A stretch of DNA of 64,000 bases from Simmondsia chinensis (Eukaryota > Streptophyta > Magnoliopsida > Caryophyllales > Simmondsiaceae), in assembly GCA_018398585.1 (NCBI GenBank), contig JAGTTD010000011.1:5579001-5643000 (forward strand), read 5' to 3'. Under the pieces are notes generated by a model that was not told the DNA's origin, searched no databases, and saw only the letters and a list, made by a program, of their open reading frames with translations. This document shows positions 22,456 through 36,600 of the stretch, in pieces (position 1 is the first letter of the stretch; every line of letters begins with the position of its first letter). A program made the position numbers and the translations under genes.

Positions 22456-25400
22456 AAAAGACGCAGAGTGGGGGAGGAGATCACAACGCACGCACCGGCG
22501 GCGACTGTGTTTAAATAATGGAAACCTAGTCGTTTGAGGGATCTTTTGCCACGCCTCCCCTTCTCCTCTCCTTCCCGAAGCTGCTACGAGATCCAAGGGA
22601 TTCTCAAACGCCGAAACACAGGTGGTCGGAGTGTTAAGGGTTTCAAAGCAAGAATCAACGTCAACGTCAATTGGAGGAGTCTTCAATTCTTAGTTTTCTT
22701 AGTCATTATTGTTTTCTTTCTTATATTTCATGATGTTAAGAACACCCATGGAGGAATAGACTTTTAGCTTAAGGATGAAAGATAGGTAGCCATCCGTATC
22801 CCAGATTTATATTTTATTGTAGACCATAGCTCTATTATGTTATACACGCACCCCTCGGAGAATTTATGATTGTTGTTTGGTTTTCTTTGTGTGAGCTTGT
22901 AGCCATGTTAAGATCTCTAAATTATTAGCATCAGTCTACGAGCTTGTAGCCTAGGCCATAACATAACTGGTTTTCACCCTAGGTTGTACCCAACCTTAAA
23001 CACAACTTTTATACAAATTAATACTGAATCAGGAGTGACAAATGAATTTGTTAGTGCTATTGAGATAATCCATGCTACACCTAGGGTGATACGATGGGTT
23101 ATGCCCTTAGACTAGTTCATTACCCTAAGCCCTAACTTAAATATTAATTCATGTTTATTATTGAATTAGGAGCAAGAGAGGAATTAAGTAGTGCTAATGA
23201 GATAACCTATGCTATACATAGGGTGATATGATAGGTTACGCCTTTAGACTAATTATTGCCCTAAGCCCTAGATTAAATATTAATCCAGGCTTAGTGCTTC
23301 TAGCCTAAGCCTCCTAAATCATTGTCATAGTAGAATATAATAACGGGATACGAGTAAAACTACCCTGAATTCATTCCCTCAACTAACCTCAATTGAATTG
23401 ACACTTTTAGTTTATCATTAGTTTTTTTAATTTAGTAAACAAATCATTCAAATCACACAAGAACCAAAATTCAACCGCTCGTTGATAACGAAATCTGACT
23501 TAACTTCGATTCCCTGTGAACAAAACCCGTATACCCGATTTAGCTCCGACGATCTCGTACGCTTGGGAGTACACAGTTTTAAAACACTCTTTAAAATCAC
23601 ATCAGGTACTAATGTACTTCATATTTACATACTTTATTTCTCATTCATGCAACATATTCGGCTTTTATATGTGTGTTTTGTTGTAATCTAGGTATTTTGG
23701 CTTAGAGTGCAACGGAGCAAAAAAAGGTTGAAAAGTGGCAGAATCAAGCGTAATCAAGGCATAATTGAAGACTACTTTGAGAAACCCTGCCACTTGTGGC
23801 AAAGGACCAATCGGGTCATAATTCGGTAACTCAATTAGGTCTTGTAGAGTTTCGGGTGCTAAACGATCAGTCGACACGAAGTACCAATCGATCAGCGGCC
23901 AGCAGCAATACGGGGCATACAGTGGGGCTGACAATCGATCGGGAAACGGGGCCGATCAATCGGCTTGCTACAGAAAGCCAGCCGACCAATCGGCTAGCCG
24001 ATCGATCGGGAGTTTCTCCCGATTGCTCGATGGCCCGATCGATCAGCCCATTACCTGCAGCGTGAATAAATAAAGAGGAGACTTATTTTCACATCTTTTG
24101 GCCACGTCCCCTCTCCTTCCCGAAGCCGCTATGAGATCCAAGGGGGTCTCAAACGCCGAAGTGCAGGTGGTCGGAGTGCTAGAAGGATCAAAGCTTGGAT
24201 CAATGTCAACGCAAATTGGGGGAGTCTCAGTTTCCTAGTTTGTTTTCCATTATTTCTTCCTTTATTGATTTTAATGATGTGTAAAACTCCTATGGAGGAG
24301 TAGACTCTTTAGTTTAGGGATGAAGGACAGGTAGCCATCCGTATCCCGGATTTATATTATGCTTTTAACAATGGATCTGTGGGGAATTTATGATTGTTTT
24401 TTGGTGTTTCTTTGTGTGTTCGTGTGTGCTTGTAACCATGATAAGATCTCCAAATTATTAGCGTTCGTCTACAAGCTTGTAGCCTAGACCATAACATAAC
24501 TAGTTTTTTACGCTTGGTCAGGGTTAAGGTTGTACCCAACCCTGAACACAATCTTTTATATAAATTAATACTTAATTAGGAGCGACAAAGGAATTTGTTA
24601 GTAGTATTGAGGTAATCGATGCTACACCTAGGGTGATACGATGGGTTATGCCCTTAAACTACTTCATCACCCTAAGCCCTAACTTAAGTATTAATCTAGG
24701 TTTAATATTGAATTAGGAGCAAGAAAGGAATTAAGTAGTGCTAATGAGTTAACCTATGCTACACGCAGGTGATATGATAGGTTATGCCTTTAGACTAGTT
24801 CATTACCCTAAGCCCTAGTTTAAATATTAACCCAGGCTTAGTGCTTGTAGCCTCGGCCACCTAAATCACTGTCATAGTATAGTATAATGATGGTATACGA
24901 GTTAAGCTATCTTGAATTCATTCCCTAAACTAATCTCAATTGAATTGACGCCCTTTTTATTGTTTTAATTGTTCTACTTTAGTTAACTGCCCAAACAATC
25001 AGCCAAAAAACCAAAAATCTAATTCCTCGTTAATAACGAAATCTAACTTAACTCTGATTCCCTTTGGATACGACCCGTATACCCAACTAAGCTACAACGA
25101 TCTCATACGCTTGCAACTATACAATTTTAAAACACCTTTAAAATCACATGAGGTACCAAAAAAGGGCCGAATGAAATTTTCTTTAGACCCCTAACATCTT
25201 GGGATGACCATGTCTCTAATTTTCTCCTCTCACAACTTTCGGTGCAATCTTTCCTTTCTAGATTCTCTGTAAAACCTCTATCCCTTTTCTTATTGCTACC
25301 ATGCATCAACGTGGTGATTGCAGCCAAAGCATGGTGGTAACCAATTGGTATTAGAGGATGTTACCTTGGCTGGAAAATGTTCTCTATCCATCTACCTCCC

Positions 25401-28400
25401 TCCAAGGTACAGAGCCATTTTTTTCTCTCTTCCCATTGTCTTCTCTCTATCTCTCTACCTGCTATTTCCCAAAACCCTTACAATTAATTCTTCTTCTGTT
25501 CATCTTCCCTTCCTTCCAAGAACATTAGCACTCTATTTTTTTCCTCTCTCCCAACTTATTTTCTTATCTTAGCCCTGATTCTACTTCTCCAACGTTCTTA
25601 TGCAAATCCCCAATTCCCTTCTCCCTCATTGTTGGAGGATAGATTAGATTGTGTTGATACCGCATAACTACAATGAACCAATACAAGCCTTATGAGTTTG
25701 CAAGCTACCATAACGAGACACGCCCAATAACAAGTACCTAAGCCCGAATGCAAAATAAACTCTATATAAATCCTAATATGTGCATTGCATATCAAAAAAA
25801 CCGCCGCCCCCTTGAAAAAGAAGAGAGAAACCTTGTTCTTAAGGTATGTCATATGTACGCAGCCATTCATTTACTTTCTTCGTTTTGAACCACTCTGCAA
25901 TGTTCTCCAATGTCAGATGCTAAAGTTCACCCCGCATTCTTTCATTGAGTTGCCATGTTGTTATAACTACCATCCGTTGCTGTATGGTATCACAGCTAAA
26001 AATGTTACCCTAGACCTTTGAGCGTTCACTTATTTATTATGCAAGATATTTAGAACTAACCTACACCGATGATTATTTATTAAGAAATCCTTTACTACTT
26101 AACTGTCAGTTCTTAAAAGAAAATTTTATAGTGCTAAATAAATGTGAAATCGTTTTATTGCATTTTTAATTGCCAGAAGTTCTTTTCCAAAGATAATATA
26201 TTTGATTTAGTTTGGCTTAAACTTACCGAAATTATACCCACAAATTTGCTCTTGTTCTTGTAACTTTTTAGGGAGTGGTTTTTTCCTTGCTACAATTCTT
26301 TCTATTTCTATATTACTTTGTTTTTCTTTTTCATTAATTAATTCAGCTGGTACAGGTTTTCATATACATCCCCAACAATTTCCTGAGGCATCATTTTCTA
26401 AGATTAATTTATCTCCTGGTTGAGGAAAAAAGACATCTGGAAGCTTAGTGATTTTTTTGTTTTAGTTTCTTGAGGAGAATTTTATCTTCTTCAGTCCATT
26501 AAAACTCAATTCCTTTTCGGAAATCGTTAATTTTTTTTTCTTGTTTTCCTTGTGATATTTGAATATCCGAAAACCAACAATTTATAGTATCTATCATGCT
26601 TAACATAGGTGCACTTTTACTTATCTTATTTTCCTCAAATGGAGGGATATGTATCATATAATTAAAGTCTTCATTTATTCCTAATATTTTTCCTGAACAG
26701 TATTCTTTTGGGTTATCTGTCATTATAGATTGTCAATGGTGCATAAAACCACTTACTTAATCCAAGGTGCCTAAGACCTAAATCCTTGTTTAATGCCACA
26801 AAGTAAACTCCTGTAAGTGATAAACTTCTATAAGTGATAATGATGTTTTAACAACAGGCAGTGTTCAAGGTTTATATAGGCTTACGGATAAGCAAGTATA
26901 AGCGCTTTTGAACAACTGATAATGAAGCAGAATAACAATACACTAATAATACTAATGCTTAAGTTAATAACCAAGATAAAGATAGAAACTAACTTACTTT
27001 ATTATTTCTGGCAAGACTCTGATACCAATTACACACAAAACACAAATTATATCCACAAACTTGCTCTTGTTCTTGTAGCTTTTTAGGGAGTGGTTTTTCC
27101 TTTGCTACCATTTTAGGCTTCGTCCATCAGTTATATTACAATAATTTTATCAGTAGATTTATTATACAAATATAGATCTCCTTCAATATATATTATTAGT
27201 TATAATTTTTATGCGAGAAGACAATTTACTATGAGAATGATATTCATAGTTCTTGGCCACTAATTGCGCCTCATGCCTATGAAGCGTGCTCCTCAATTTT
27301 GCGCCTCGCGCTTCAAGGTCGGAGACCCATTGCTCCTTTGTGCGCCTTGCGCTTTTGACAACACTGCTTCGGATACAGTTGAGACAATAAAATTTGCCAG
27401 ATTGGTCATGCTTTGTCGGACATCGGCTTTTCGATCTTCCAAATGCATCTTCCAAACTCCATTAAAATGAATGTTAATAAAATCTGTACTATTTGGGTCG
27501 TATGGAAAGTTAGAAAGTTATTCTGGGAACATTTTTTTGTTCTAATTCTCAAAGTAAATCTAGAGTAAAGAAGGCTTTCTTACTTGATATATTTTCTAAA
27601 ATATGCTCCTAAACATTTATTTATGTTTTTAAGGCATTCTGTTCAGTGGAGATATACTCCTGATCTTCTTCATTTGAAGAATAACCAAACTGTTTTTAGG
27701 TTGTTTGGATGGTTTGGGTAATTTACTAAGGTGTTAGCAAACTGTATTTTCTAAGCAGGGAAACATGTCCTACGAAGAATGGGTCGATATAAAGCCAAAA
27801 AAGGCTAGAGAAAATGCTCAAAGGAATGCCAATTAGTCATATTCCTCCTATTATCAATTCTCCCAATCTGAATGGGAATTGAAAAGTTCAAATTCAAGGC
27901 CAACCAACAATAACAAACCCAGTGCCACAAGGGCTCCCGCATACGCGAGGTCGGGGGGGGGGGGGGGGGGGGGGGGGAGGGGGGGGGGATGGATGTATGC
28001 AACCTTCCCCCTTCAAGGTGCTACCCTAAAGGGAGACTCTTTCCGAGGACCCCCAACCTGAAGAGTGTGTCATCAAGGGCAACCCAACAGCTTAATTACG
28101 CCCAGGCAACCCGGCCTAATACTTATACCCAAATGGTGACACAGTTTACAAACACCTCAGTAAACTACCTAAACCTTCCAAACAACCTAAAAACGGTTTA
28201 TTTAGTCTTCAAAGGAAGAAGACCAGGAGTATATCTCCACTGGACAGAATACCTTAAAAATATAAATAAATATTCAGTAGCAAATTTTAAAAAATATACT
28301 TTCCTAGAAGCCAGACAATTGCTATCAAGTAAAGAACCCCCTCTTTACTTGAGACTTCTTCGAGAACAAGAACAAAAAATGTTCCCAAAACAACTTCTTG

Positions 28401-31400
28401 ACTTCCTATACAACCCAAGTATCCCAGATTCCATTAACATTCATTTTAATGGAGTTTGGAAGATGCAATTGGCAGATCGAAAAGCCGACTTCCAACGAAG
28501 CATGCTATTATCTAAATTCTGTTTGAAGCAACAGAGCAAAGGGACCGGCTAAAAAATATTTGTGTAGATTTTGTCAAACAAATGACATGGAATCAAGAAT
28601 ACTCATATCAACAAATAACATTTTTTTTCAGCTTGCGGATGCTCTGAAAGAAGAGCTTGATATGCCCTAGCTCCAGATCATTAAAAGATGTCTATTTGAA
28701 AAGGCACAAAAGTGCTTCCCCCAATAATATTTGAAGAACAGATTAAAGCTGTGGTTGAAAATCATGAAGCCAAGATTAAACAAATCTTGCTTCATAACAT
28801 TACAAATGTTAATGTGTTGGACAGATGTCTTAGACTTTCATACATGATAAACTATGAACCACGGCACGTTGAAAATATCAAATGTTCCCAAACTTCTCCA
28901 AGAACTAGAACAAAAATATTCCCAGAACAACTTCCTGACGTCCCATACAACCCAGGTATCCCAGATTCTATTAACATTCATTTTAATAGGGTTTGGAAGA
29001 TGCATTTGGCAGATCGAAAAGCCGACTTCCAACAAAGCATGACCAATCTGACAAATGCTATTGTCTCAACTCTGTCTGAAGCAACGGAGCAGAGGGACCA
29101 GCTAAAAATATTTGTGTTGATCTCGTCAAACAAATGACATGGAATCAAGTATACTCATATCAACAAAATAACATTGTTTTTGCAGCTTATGGCACGCTGA
29201 AGATATCGAATGGGGATTGGTAAACCGAATCATCCTCCAAAGCATTGCCCAAGATTAATGGATTGAACTTCTAATGATTATTAAAACTATGCTCTATAAG
29301 GTACCAAAAAGATACAGTTATTCAAAGTATTTTACTTTCAGGACTTTCAATATGCTAGGATGGAGATCAGAAGGAAAATTCTTTCAACCATACCAGATAC
29401 AGATCCTTTCAAATACTCATGAAAGTGAATTTGAAAAAGAACCACTCTATTGTGCAGAAGATTTAATCAATAAGTCTCGTCCAAAACAACTTTCGACCGA
29501 TTCATGTATAAGTGTATCATTGGTAGCATAGGAATATTTATCAACAAATCAATTCAAAATAACTGATGGATGACGAATCTTCATCACTAGAAAGGAGATG
29601 GAATACGAAAATAATTACTACGAAGAGGCTCACGGTTTGTTGAAAAAGTTAGCAAATTGAGATTATAGTTTAGATATCCCAATAGATTTGGCAATGGATG
29701 TTGATAAAATAATACGGATGATGAAGAAACACTATTCTCCTTATCCAGAAAGTGAACAGTCACTAGATGAAGAAACAGAACATAATATCGATAATCTTTA
29801 TGAAGGATAAAAGCATATCTCAAAAAATTCAGAAAAGCTAGAAGAATCATTTGAAAAAGCATCTATGGCATCTATAGTGAACACATGCCCACTATAAAAG
29901 TAACTCTTTAAAGAAGGCATCCTAAAAGCTGGTGGACCTCCTTATTTTTGAAGACGTGTTCTGGGCGAGCCCGTTCGGAATGAGGGCTAGGATAGCGCTA
30001 GCAAAAAAGCCAACATGGCCGTCATCTACGCACCTATAGGTATCTTACTGACCCTCCTAGTACTCAATTACCCCTTCAACACCCTTCTTGTGCAAGGGCA
30101 CAACATACAACTGATGAAAAGGTTCTGCTCTTCCCACAAGGACTCACCAAGGGGTAATAGGACAAAAGCCGCCTCATTGGGTTTCCTGCATTTGTAACTA
30201 GTGAAGTTATCATATGGTGATGAAAAGGAATCAGCAACTAAGACTAGGCAGCTGACGCACAGATCTCTCTGCAATACCTTTTGGTAGACTTATAGCTTTC
30301 TGTCCTTAGGAGACTTAGTCGAAGCTTGTGTCCTTAGGGAAACAAAGCAAAGGAGACATTGGAAACCTCCTCATGACAACAAGAGGGAATACTAGAACTG
30401 GCAAATCCAATGACGCCAATATTTAGGCTTAATACTGCTGAACCCCTCCACAAATTCCGTTTTGCTCCTCTAAAAATGCCGCTATTTACAGACTTAGCAT
30501 CACCGTTGGCCCTTCCAACCTCAAAATATCTATTTATGTGTAACAATTGTTCTAGGCCAAGTGCAATAACAACACCATTTAGCGTTTCTCTTCAACTAGA
30601 GGTTCCAAATGACAACAATTCGCATACACATCTCTCCCATGCAGGAAAAAGGCATAAACTGCACCCTTTTTCTTGAAGAAAAAATAATTTTCAGTCTTAA
30701 CCTCCAAAATGTATAATGAAATCCATTTTGATTTATTCAAAAGGACCAAAAGGAGAGAGAATTTGGTAAAGAATATATCTCATCTGTAGAATAAAAAATC
30801 AAAATAGTAGCATCACGGGTTGTCCCATAGATAGACATCTCCAGCAAGCAGCTATCAATTTTCAACTAAAAAGGGTGTTCAATTGCTCCAACCATGCTCC
30901 CAATTATGATGGAATTAGTGTTTGGAGATTAGGAGAAAATGAAGTAGAAGGAATTTATTGATTCCAAGACTCTAATATGTTACCAGTAATTGTGTTTAAG
31001 CTTTGAAGGAATCGTGAGGAGACAGCAACATCGAAGGAAGAACAGAAGAAAATTATGGGTGACAACAAAGGAACAGCAAACAGAGAGTAGGAATATGATA
31101 TAACCAACACTAGAAATTGGTTCCTCACTGGAATACAAGGGAGAATCAGAAGAGAGTACGGGTATTTGGAGAGAAACAGGGAAGAAAAATAGGGGAAATT
31201 GGGAAGAAGAATTAAGAATTTAGGACTAGAACAATAAAAGATGAGAAACAAGCACCATCAGCAAAATCAAAATTGTCCAAAAAAGGTTCCGGCTAAGGAA
31301 ACAAGGCTTTGATGCCAATTGTTATAGCCAGGATTTGGTGGAAATCACCACTGCCAATTGGCAATACCATCGCGATGGCAATGTTATGTAGCACAACTTG

Positions 31401-33591
31401 TTAAAGGAGAAGGGTTTCACAGTGAAGAAGAAGATACCGGAAATATCCATATAGATATGTATATGTATATATACATAGAGAGAGAGAGAATTTGGTATAT
31501 TCCCATTACTTGCCAAGTACAATTGATGGCCCACCATGAGGGTGTCTTAGTTGGTGGCGTCTCCTACCCATGCGGTCATCGCCCAGGGGTCAGGAGTTCG
31601 ATTCTCGCTGAGAACATACTTAAGACTTATCTGCTCATGGGGGCTTGTAGACTGTTTTCATGGGCCAGGGTTGGTTGGGGCAACCCAATCCCTCGTCACA
31701 AAAAAAAAGCCACATTAATAGAGCTGCCCCGAATGCTGACAGAATTGGTCTACCTAATTGGCCAACTATGTGGGCGTGAGAGTGTGCATGTGCATGCATT
31801 CGTGCGTGGACATACATGTTTGTATGCATGTTCGTATGCGCACGAGAATGTGCATGCATGCACACTCATGTGTATCAATTTGTTTTACCATATGACACCA
31901 AAAGTTGAGGAGAGTTATCACCATTTGTTGATGTCTACATGTTCGCCCAGAAATAGAACTACCAGGTTAGCAACATCACAAGGATTAAGAAAACGTGAGA
32001 TCTTACATATGTCACTAATTAGTAAAATAAAAATGGGTGCAACCATATAATTTTACCTGAGATGCAGCACTAAGGTCCGAACTCTTTTCAACCAAGCTAT
32101 CCAGCCTTTCACCACGTGCAAGGACACTATCAATAGTCTTGTGCTGCAATGGAAGAAGAGAGTACAGCAAAGAAATCCCGATCAGAAGAATATCAACAAT
32201 CAAGAAACCCCAGTTATATGCAACGAAAAAATCAAATTATAGTTCGCAGTCACGATGTCGCGGAAGTGGGTTGTTTCAAACATTAGATAACAGAGCTACA
32301 ATCGCATTGGTTTTTATAACGAAACATAAAATATTAACACTTCATGGTTACCAATTCAAATGAATAGTAATAAATTGATAGTTTTTAATATATAAGTACA
32401 TTTATAAATATATTTTAACAAAGAAAATACAACATGTATGCATTAAAGAAGCCGCTATAAAGTATCCTAGTCAATCAAATAATAGTCAACACAAAATCCT
32501 TTACATAAAAGCTGTGAATCCATAAAGGAGAGATGGTCAAAGCCAGGTGATTTTGCTTGTACAGAGTAGCAATCAAGAATCTTTTTCATCCTAATAATCA
32601 GTCCATAACATTGCCTTCTCTCTCTCTTTGTTTTTTGATCAGTAACATTGCCATCTTAATTTGCTGCGATATTTTATAGAATTTCAGCATGAGTGCATTC
32701 CAATGAAATTCTTCTTTGATTTTAGACTTTGAAATAAAGTTAGGATATGGTTACAACTCCATCAAAAAGAAAAGAGAACACCCAACAATCAATAATCAAT
32801 GGTTCAAAATTGTAGTTCTCCACATGTAAGCATGCCACCATATCACATATTCATGCCAAAGGAACATATAGTGTGCCATTTTATAATCATGAAGACTTCA
32901 AGCTTGAACTAGAATACAATGTGTCTAGTCTTGCCAGGCACCAAAATCACAATCAAGAAAGTTTACATGTGCATTCTAATTATTTCAAGTGTGTATTCGT
33001 TAATAAACCCTTTACCAGGATAATCTTGGTTTCATCCAGCTCCCTCTGAATTTTCAGCAACTTATCAGCTTCTGCAGGATCCTGAGATTGAACAGAAAGT
33101 TGTGATTAGTCTTTTGTCAACCAGTATAACTTCTGCAAGATGATTATGAACCCAAATCACAAATGAAACAGTCGCTGGTGCATGTAATAAAATAAATAGG
33201 AAACAAGAAATATTCAACAAAGCATCAGAAACATAACTGGGATAATAAAACTGCACGCACCTGATATTTGGCGAGAGCTCCATTCAAATATGGCCATGGT
33301 TGAGTGTTGTCAGCCTTTACAGTCCTCCATGTTTCACCAAAGTTCTTCTGGTATTCATCTAATACCTGAACAATATCTCCAATTAACTAAACAGTTGGCC
33401 ACTCAATAAATTTCAGATGCATTACAAATGACACATGCCAATTTCATGTCTAGGCTAGCATAGACACTTTCTATTTTTCCGTCTACAACTCAGCTTCTTA
33501 ACGATCCAAATGCATCCGCAGAATGAGATGGCAAAGATCCAAATTCCAAAGGCGCCTTGCAATCAAAAAAAAAAGTCCCTTTCTATTCCTC

Positions 33592-33623
<32 letters not shown>

Positions 33624-36600
33624 AAAGTATTACTCTCTAGAGCTCTTCTAAATTTGTAAGAGCCCCAAAACCCCTTGTCTTTGGCTCCATAAGGAGGCGT
33701 GCTGACTAGGATGGCAATTCTAACACAACTTGCTCCAGCAATATGCAGGTCCACACCCTGCCCCAGTCAATAGCCCCTTCTTTTGATAAAAAAAGAAGAA
33801 ATATTATTAAAAGAGAGAATGTATAGTGAATCAAGGACAAGATTTATATGGAAAGAAAAACACAAGGCGGCAAATGAACAAAAGAACAGTATGTTTGGTA
33901 GCATAATGCTCCCCGCTCCCTCCACAAGTCAATCAAATCAACAAACAGGACGGTAATTCTGAGCCAACATGCTATGGTATTATCCAGGCCCACACACCCT
34001 GCCCTGCGTAATAGCCCCTTCTTCTCATAAGAAAAGAAGAGATACTAATAAGAGAGAGAATGCATAGTAACCAAGGCCAAAAAATGTCCTCGAAAAACAA
34101 AGAAGGCAAAACAAACACAAGAATAGAGAATAGGAGTATGATGCCCCCCAACCTCTCCCCAAATCAACCAAGGCCATACAATAGAACCCCACAGCTTACC
34201 ATCTAGAGAGATCATAAGAACACCTTTTCCCATAAAAGCTTCCACAATGTGTATCAATCTCAAAGCAATCCTTACATTTCTCTCTAACCAAATACACTCA
34301 AAAATCGCTAATTTCAGCAGCACAAAATAACATCATCACATCTTTCCTTTTTACCATTCCTCAAAGTTCCAATGAAGAGAACTTCAACCGATCTCAGTGA
34401 CACCCACAATGTAACATGCACCATAAATAAGCTACCAAACATAACAAAAATAAATTGTTGTGTTTCCCTGTTTTCAAAGCACATCACAGAAAACCCTGGT
34501 ACCAAAGCCTTAAAGGTCTCTGCCTCTGCAAACGATCTTGAGTGTTCAGCTTGTTGAGTAGAAGCAAAAAAGAGACACCGACTTTGAGGGGTATCTTGGT
34601 TTTCCAACAAAAAGGGAGCTTAATGGAAACATTGAGACTTGATTATATCAGGGGGCGGGGGATATCTTTTAATCAATTTACCAAAAAAATGTATCTTTTA
34701 ATCCACAGGTAAGGAAGAAAAGTAAAATCCCAGGTTTCTCAGGTTTACAGTGGCACAAAATTAGGCCATGACTTATTTTGGCCCTACATAAGGAATATGG
34801 CTTGGCGAAAGGGCAGAATAGCGAATGCCAGAGCCCAGCCATGAACAGAACCATTCCTAGTAATGGTGCACGCTCCACCTATATCTTGAGATTTTTTGCA
34901 CTATGTGTTGTAATTAGTTTAACAGCTGAGGCATCTTGGACAGAAAGTGACGCTCAAATTGGACCAGCCCTTTTCGGGACATTAACCCTCAGTCCTCACC
35001 ATGGATATCATGTCTACTGAAACTAGAAACAATCATTTTCAGGGCAGCAAAAAAACTCTTGTATTAATTACTCATGCTCCAAAGAAAATTCTTCCTAGTT
35101 TATCGTCAAAAGGGATGAAAAAGAAGGGTGTATCAAGTGCCACGCAACTCTCTTAAAGTTCTAGCATCTCAAGTTGATAAATGACCTTTGAGAGACTTCA
35201 AAACATCATTCAGCCATCCAAAGGTTGGGAGGTGCAAATGGATATAGCTGGAGAAAAAGAGGTTTAAAATAAATGAATATACATAGGAGGATGACTATGC
35301 AAGAAAGCCAAAGATATGCATTCCAAAGAAACTGGAATATCATATTCCAATAAGAATGCAAATAAATTGTCTGCCAATTAAATGTTAACATTTGAATATC
35401 ATGATGCATATTGCTTAGAAGAAGCAACAGTCCACAATGGCTAAAGGCTGACAAATTGACCAAAAATTCTATAGCTCTCATTCCTTCTATCCTAAAACAG
35501 TTGCCACATTGTAGATGATAAATCGTCAAAGCTTATTAATGATAGCATGATTTAAATAACATGGGTGATCAAGTACAAACAATATAATAAATAAATGGAA
35601 ACGGGCATTTTCACTAACTATAAAACCCACATCCAACGTCACTTTACTAGCTACCTCTTCAGGTGAAGTTGACAAAACACTATGTTCATGACAATGAATG
35701 TCACCATTGGAATGTATACAACTATAAGACTTGCCTTTCTGAGTCAACCTTCCAGGTTGTTGACACAATGGCAAATGTACAAGGAAGCTGAGTAAAATGA
35801 TTCCTACATAATGATGCTCAAACAGCTTATATGTTACAACCCAAAGGTATCCCATATCGGTGGGATCACCAAAAAAAATACCAATTTATATACTAGGAGA
35901 GCTACTCCACCTATTGCCAGTTGGTTTTGGGATGGAATCTCCTTTGGTATGTGACAATGGTATCAGAGCCGTCGATCCTTGGATCGATTCCAAGGAGCTC
36001 GGCTTGGTATGGGACGGACCCTGCTCTAGAGTCGTGCTCGGTCTGGTATGGGACGGACCGCGCTCGATGGCCATGCTAGACAAACCACTTATGCGGCCCT
36101 AAATTTCGGAAAGGGCAACCTGGGAGAGGGCTGCCTAGAGTAGAGTGAAGCCGTCCAGAGAAAAGGGCTACCTACTCAGAGTGAAGCTATCTAGAGTGAA
36201 GCTGTCCACGAGAGAAAAGGACTACCTAGGAGAGGGTTACCTAGATTAGAGTGAAGCCGTCCAGAGAAAAGGGCTACCTACTCAGAGTGAAGCTACCTAG
36301 AGTGAAGTCGTCGAGAACGACGGTTGCGGAGCGTGGTGGTTTGTTACATCCCAAAGGTATCCCACATCGCTGGGATCACCAAAAAAAATACCAATTTATA
36401 TACTAGGGGAGCTACTCCACCCATTGCCAATCGGTTTGGGGATGGAACCTCCATTGGTATGTGACATTATAGCAATAAAATACCATGCAATTAGCATCAT
36501 ACAACTGAATCAATGCCTCTCTTAAGGAAAGAGCAGACCAAGGAAATCTTTGCAACCCATATATACCATCGTTTTCTTTTACTGTAACCCATTAAAATCA

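Noticed and set aside
25347..25358. Primer-site-like TGGTATTAGAGG after the tandem LTR-like units
   Set aside because: It lies about 195 bp beyond the unit end with no matching LTR edge. Two mismatches, probably chance.
31358..32050. 230-codon open frame on the + strand
   Set aside because: It runs through the SINE, a simple repeat and intron DNA, with no family resemblance. Chance open frame.
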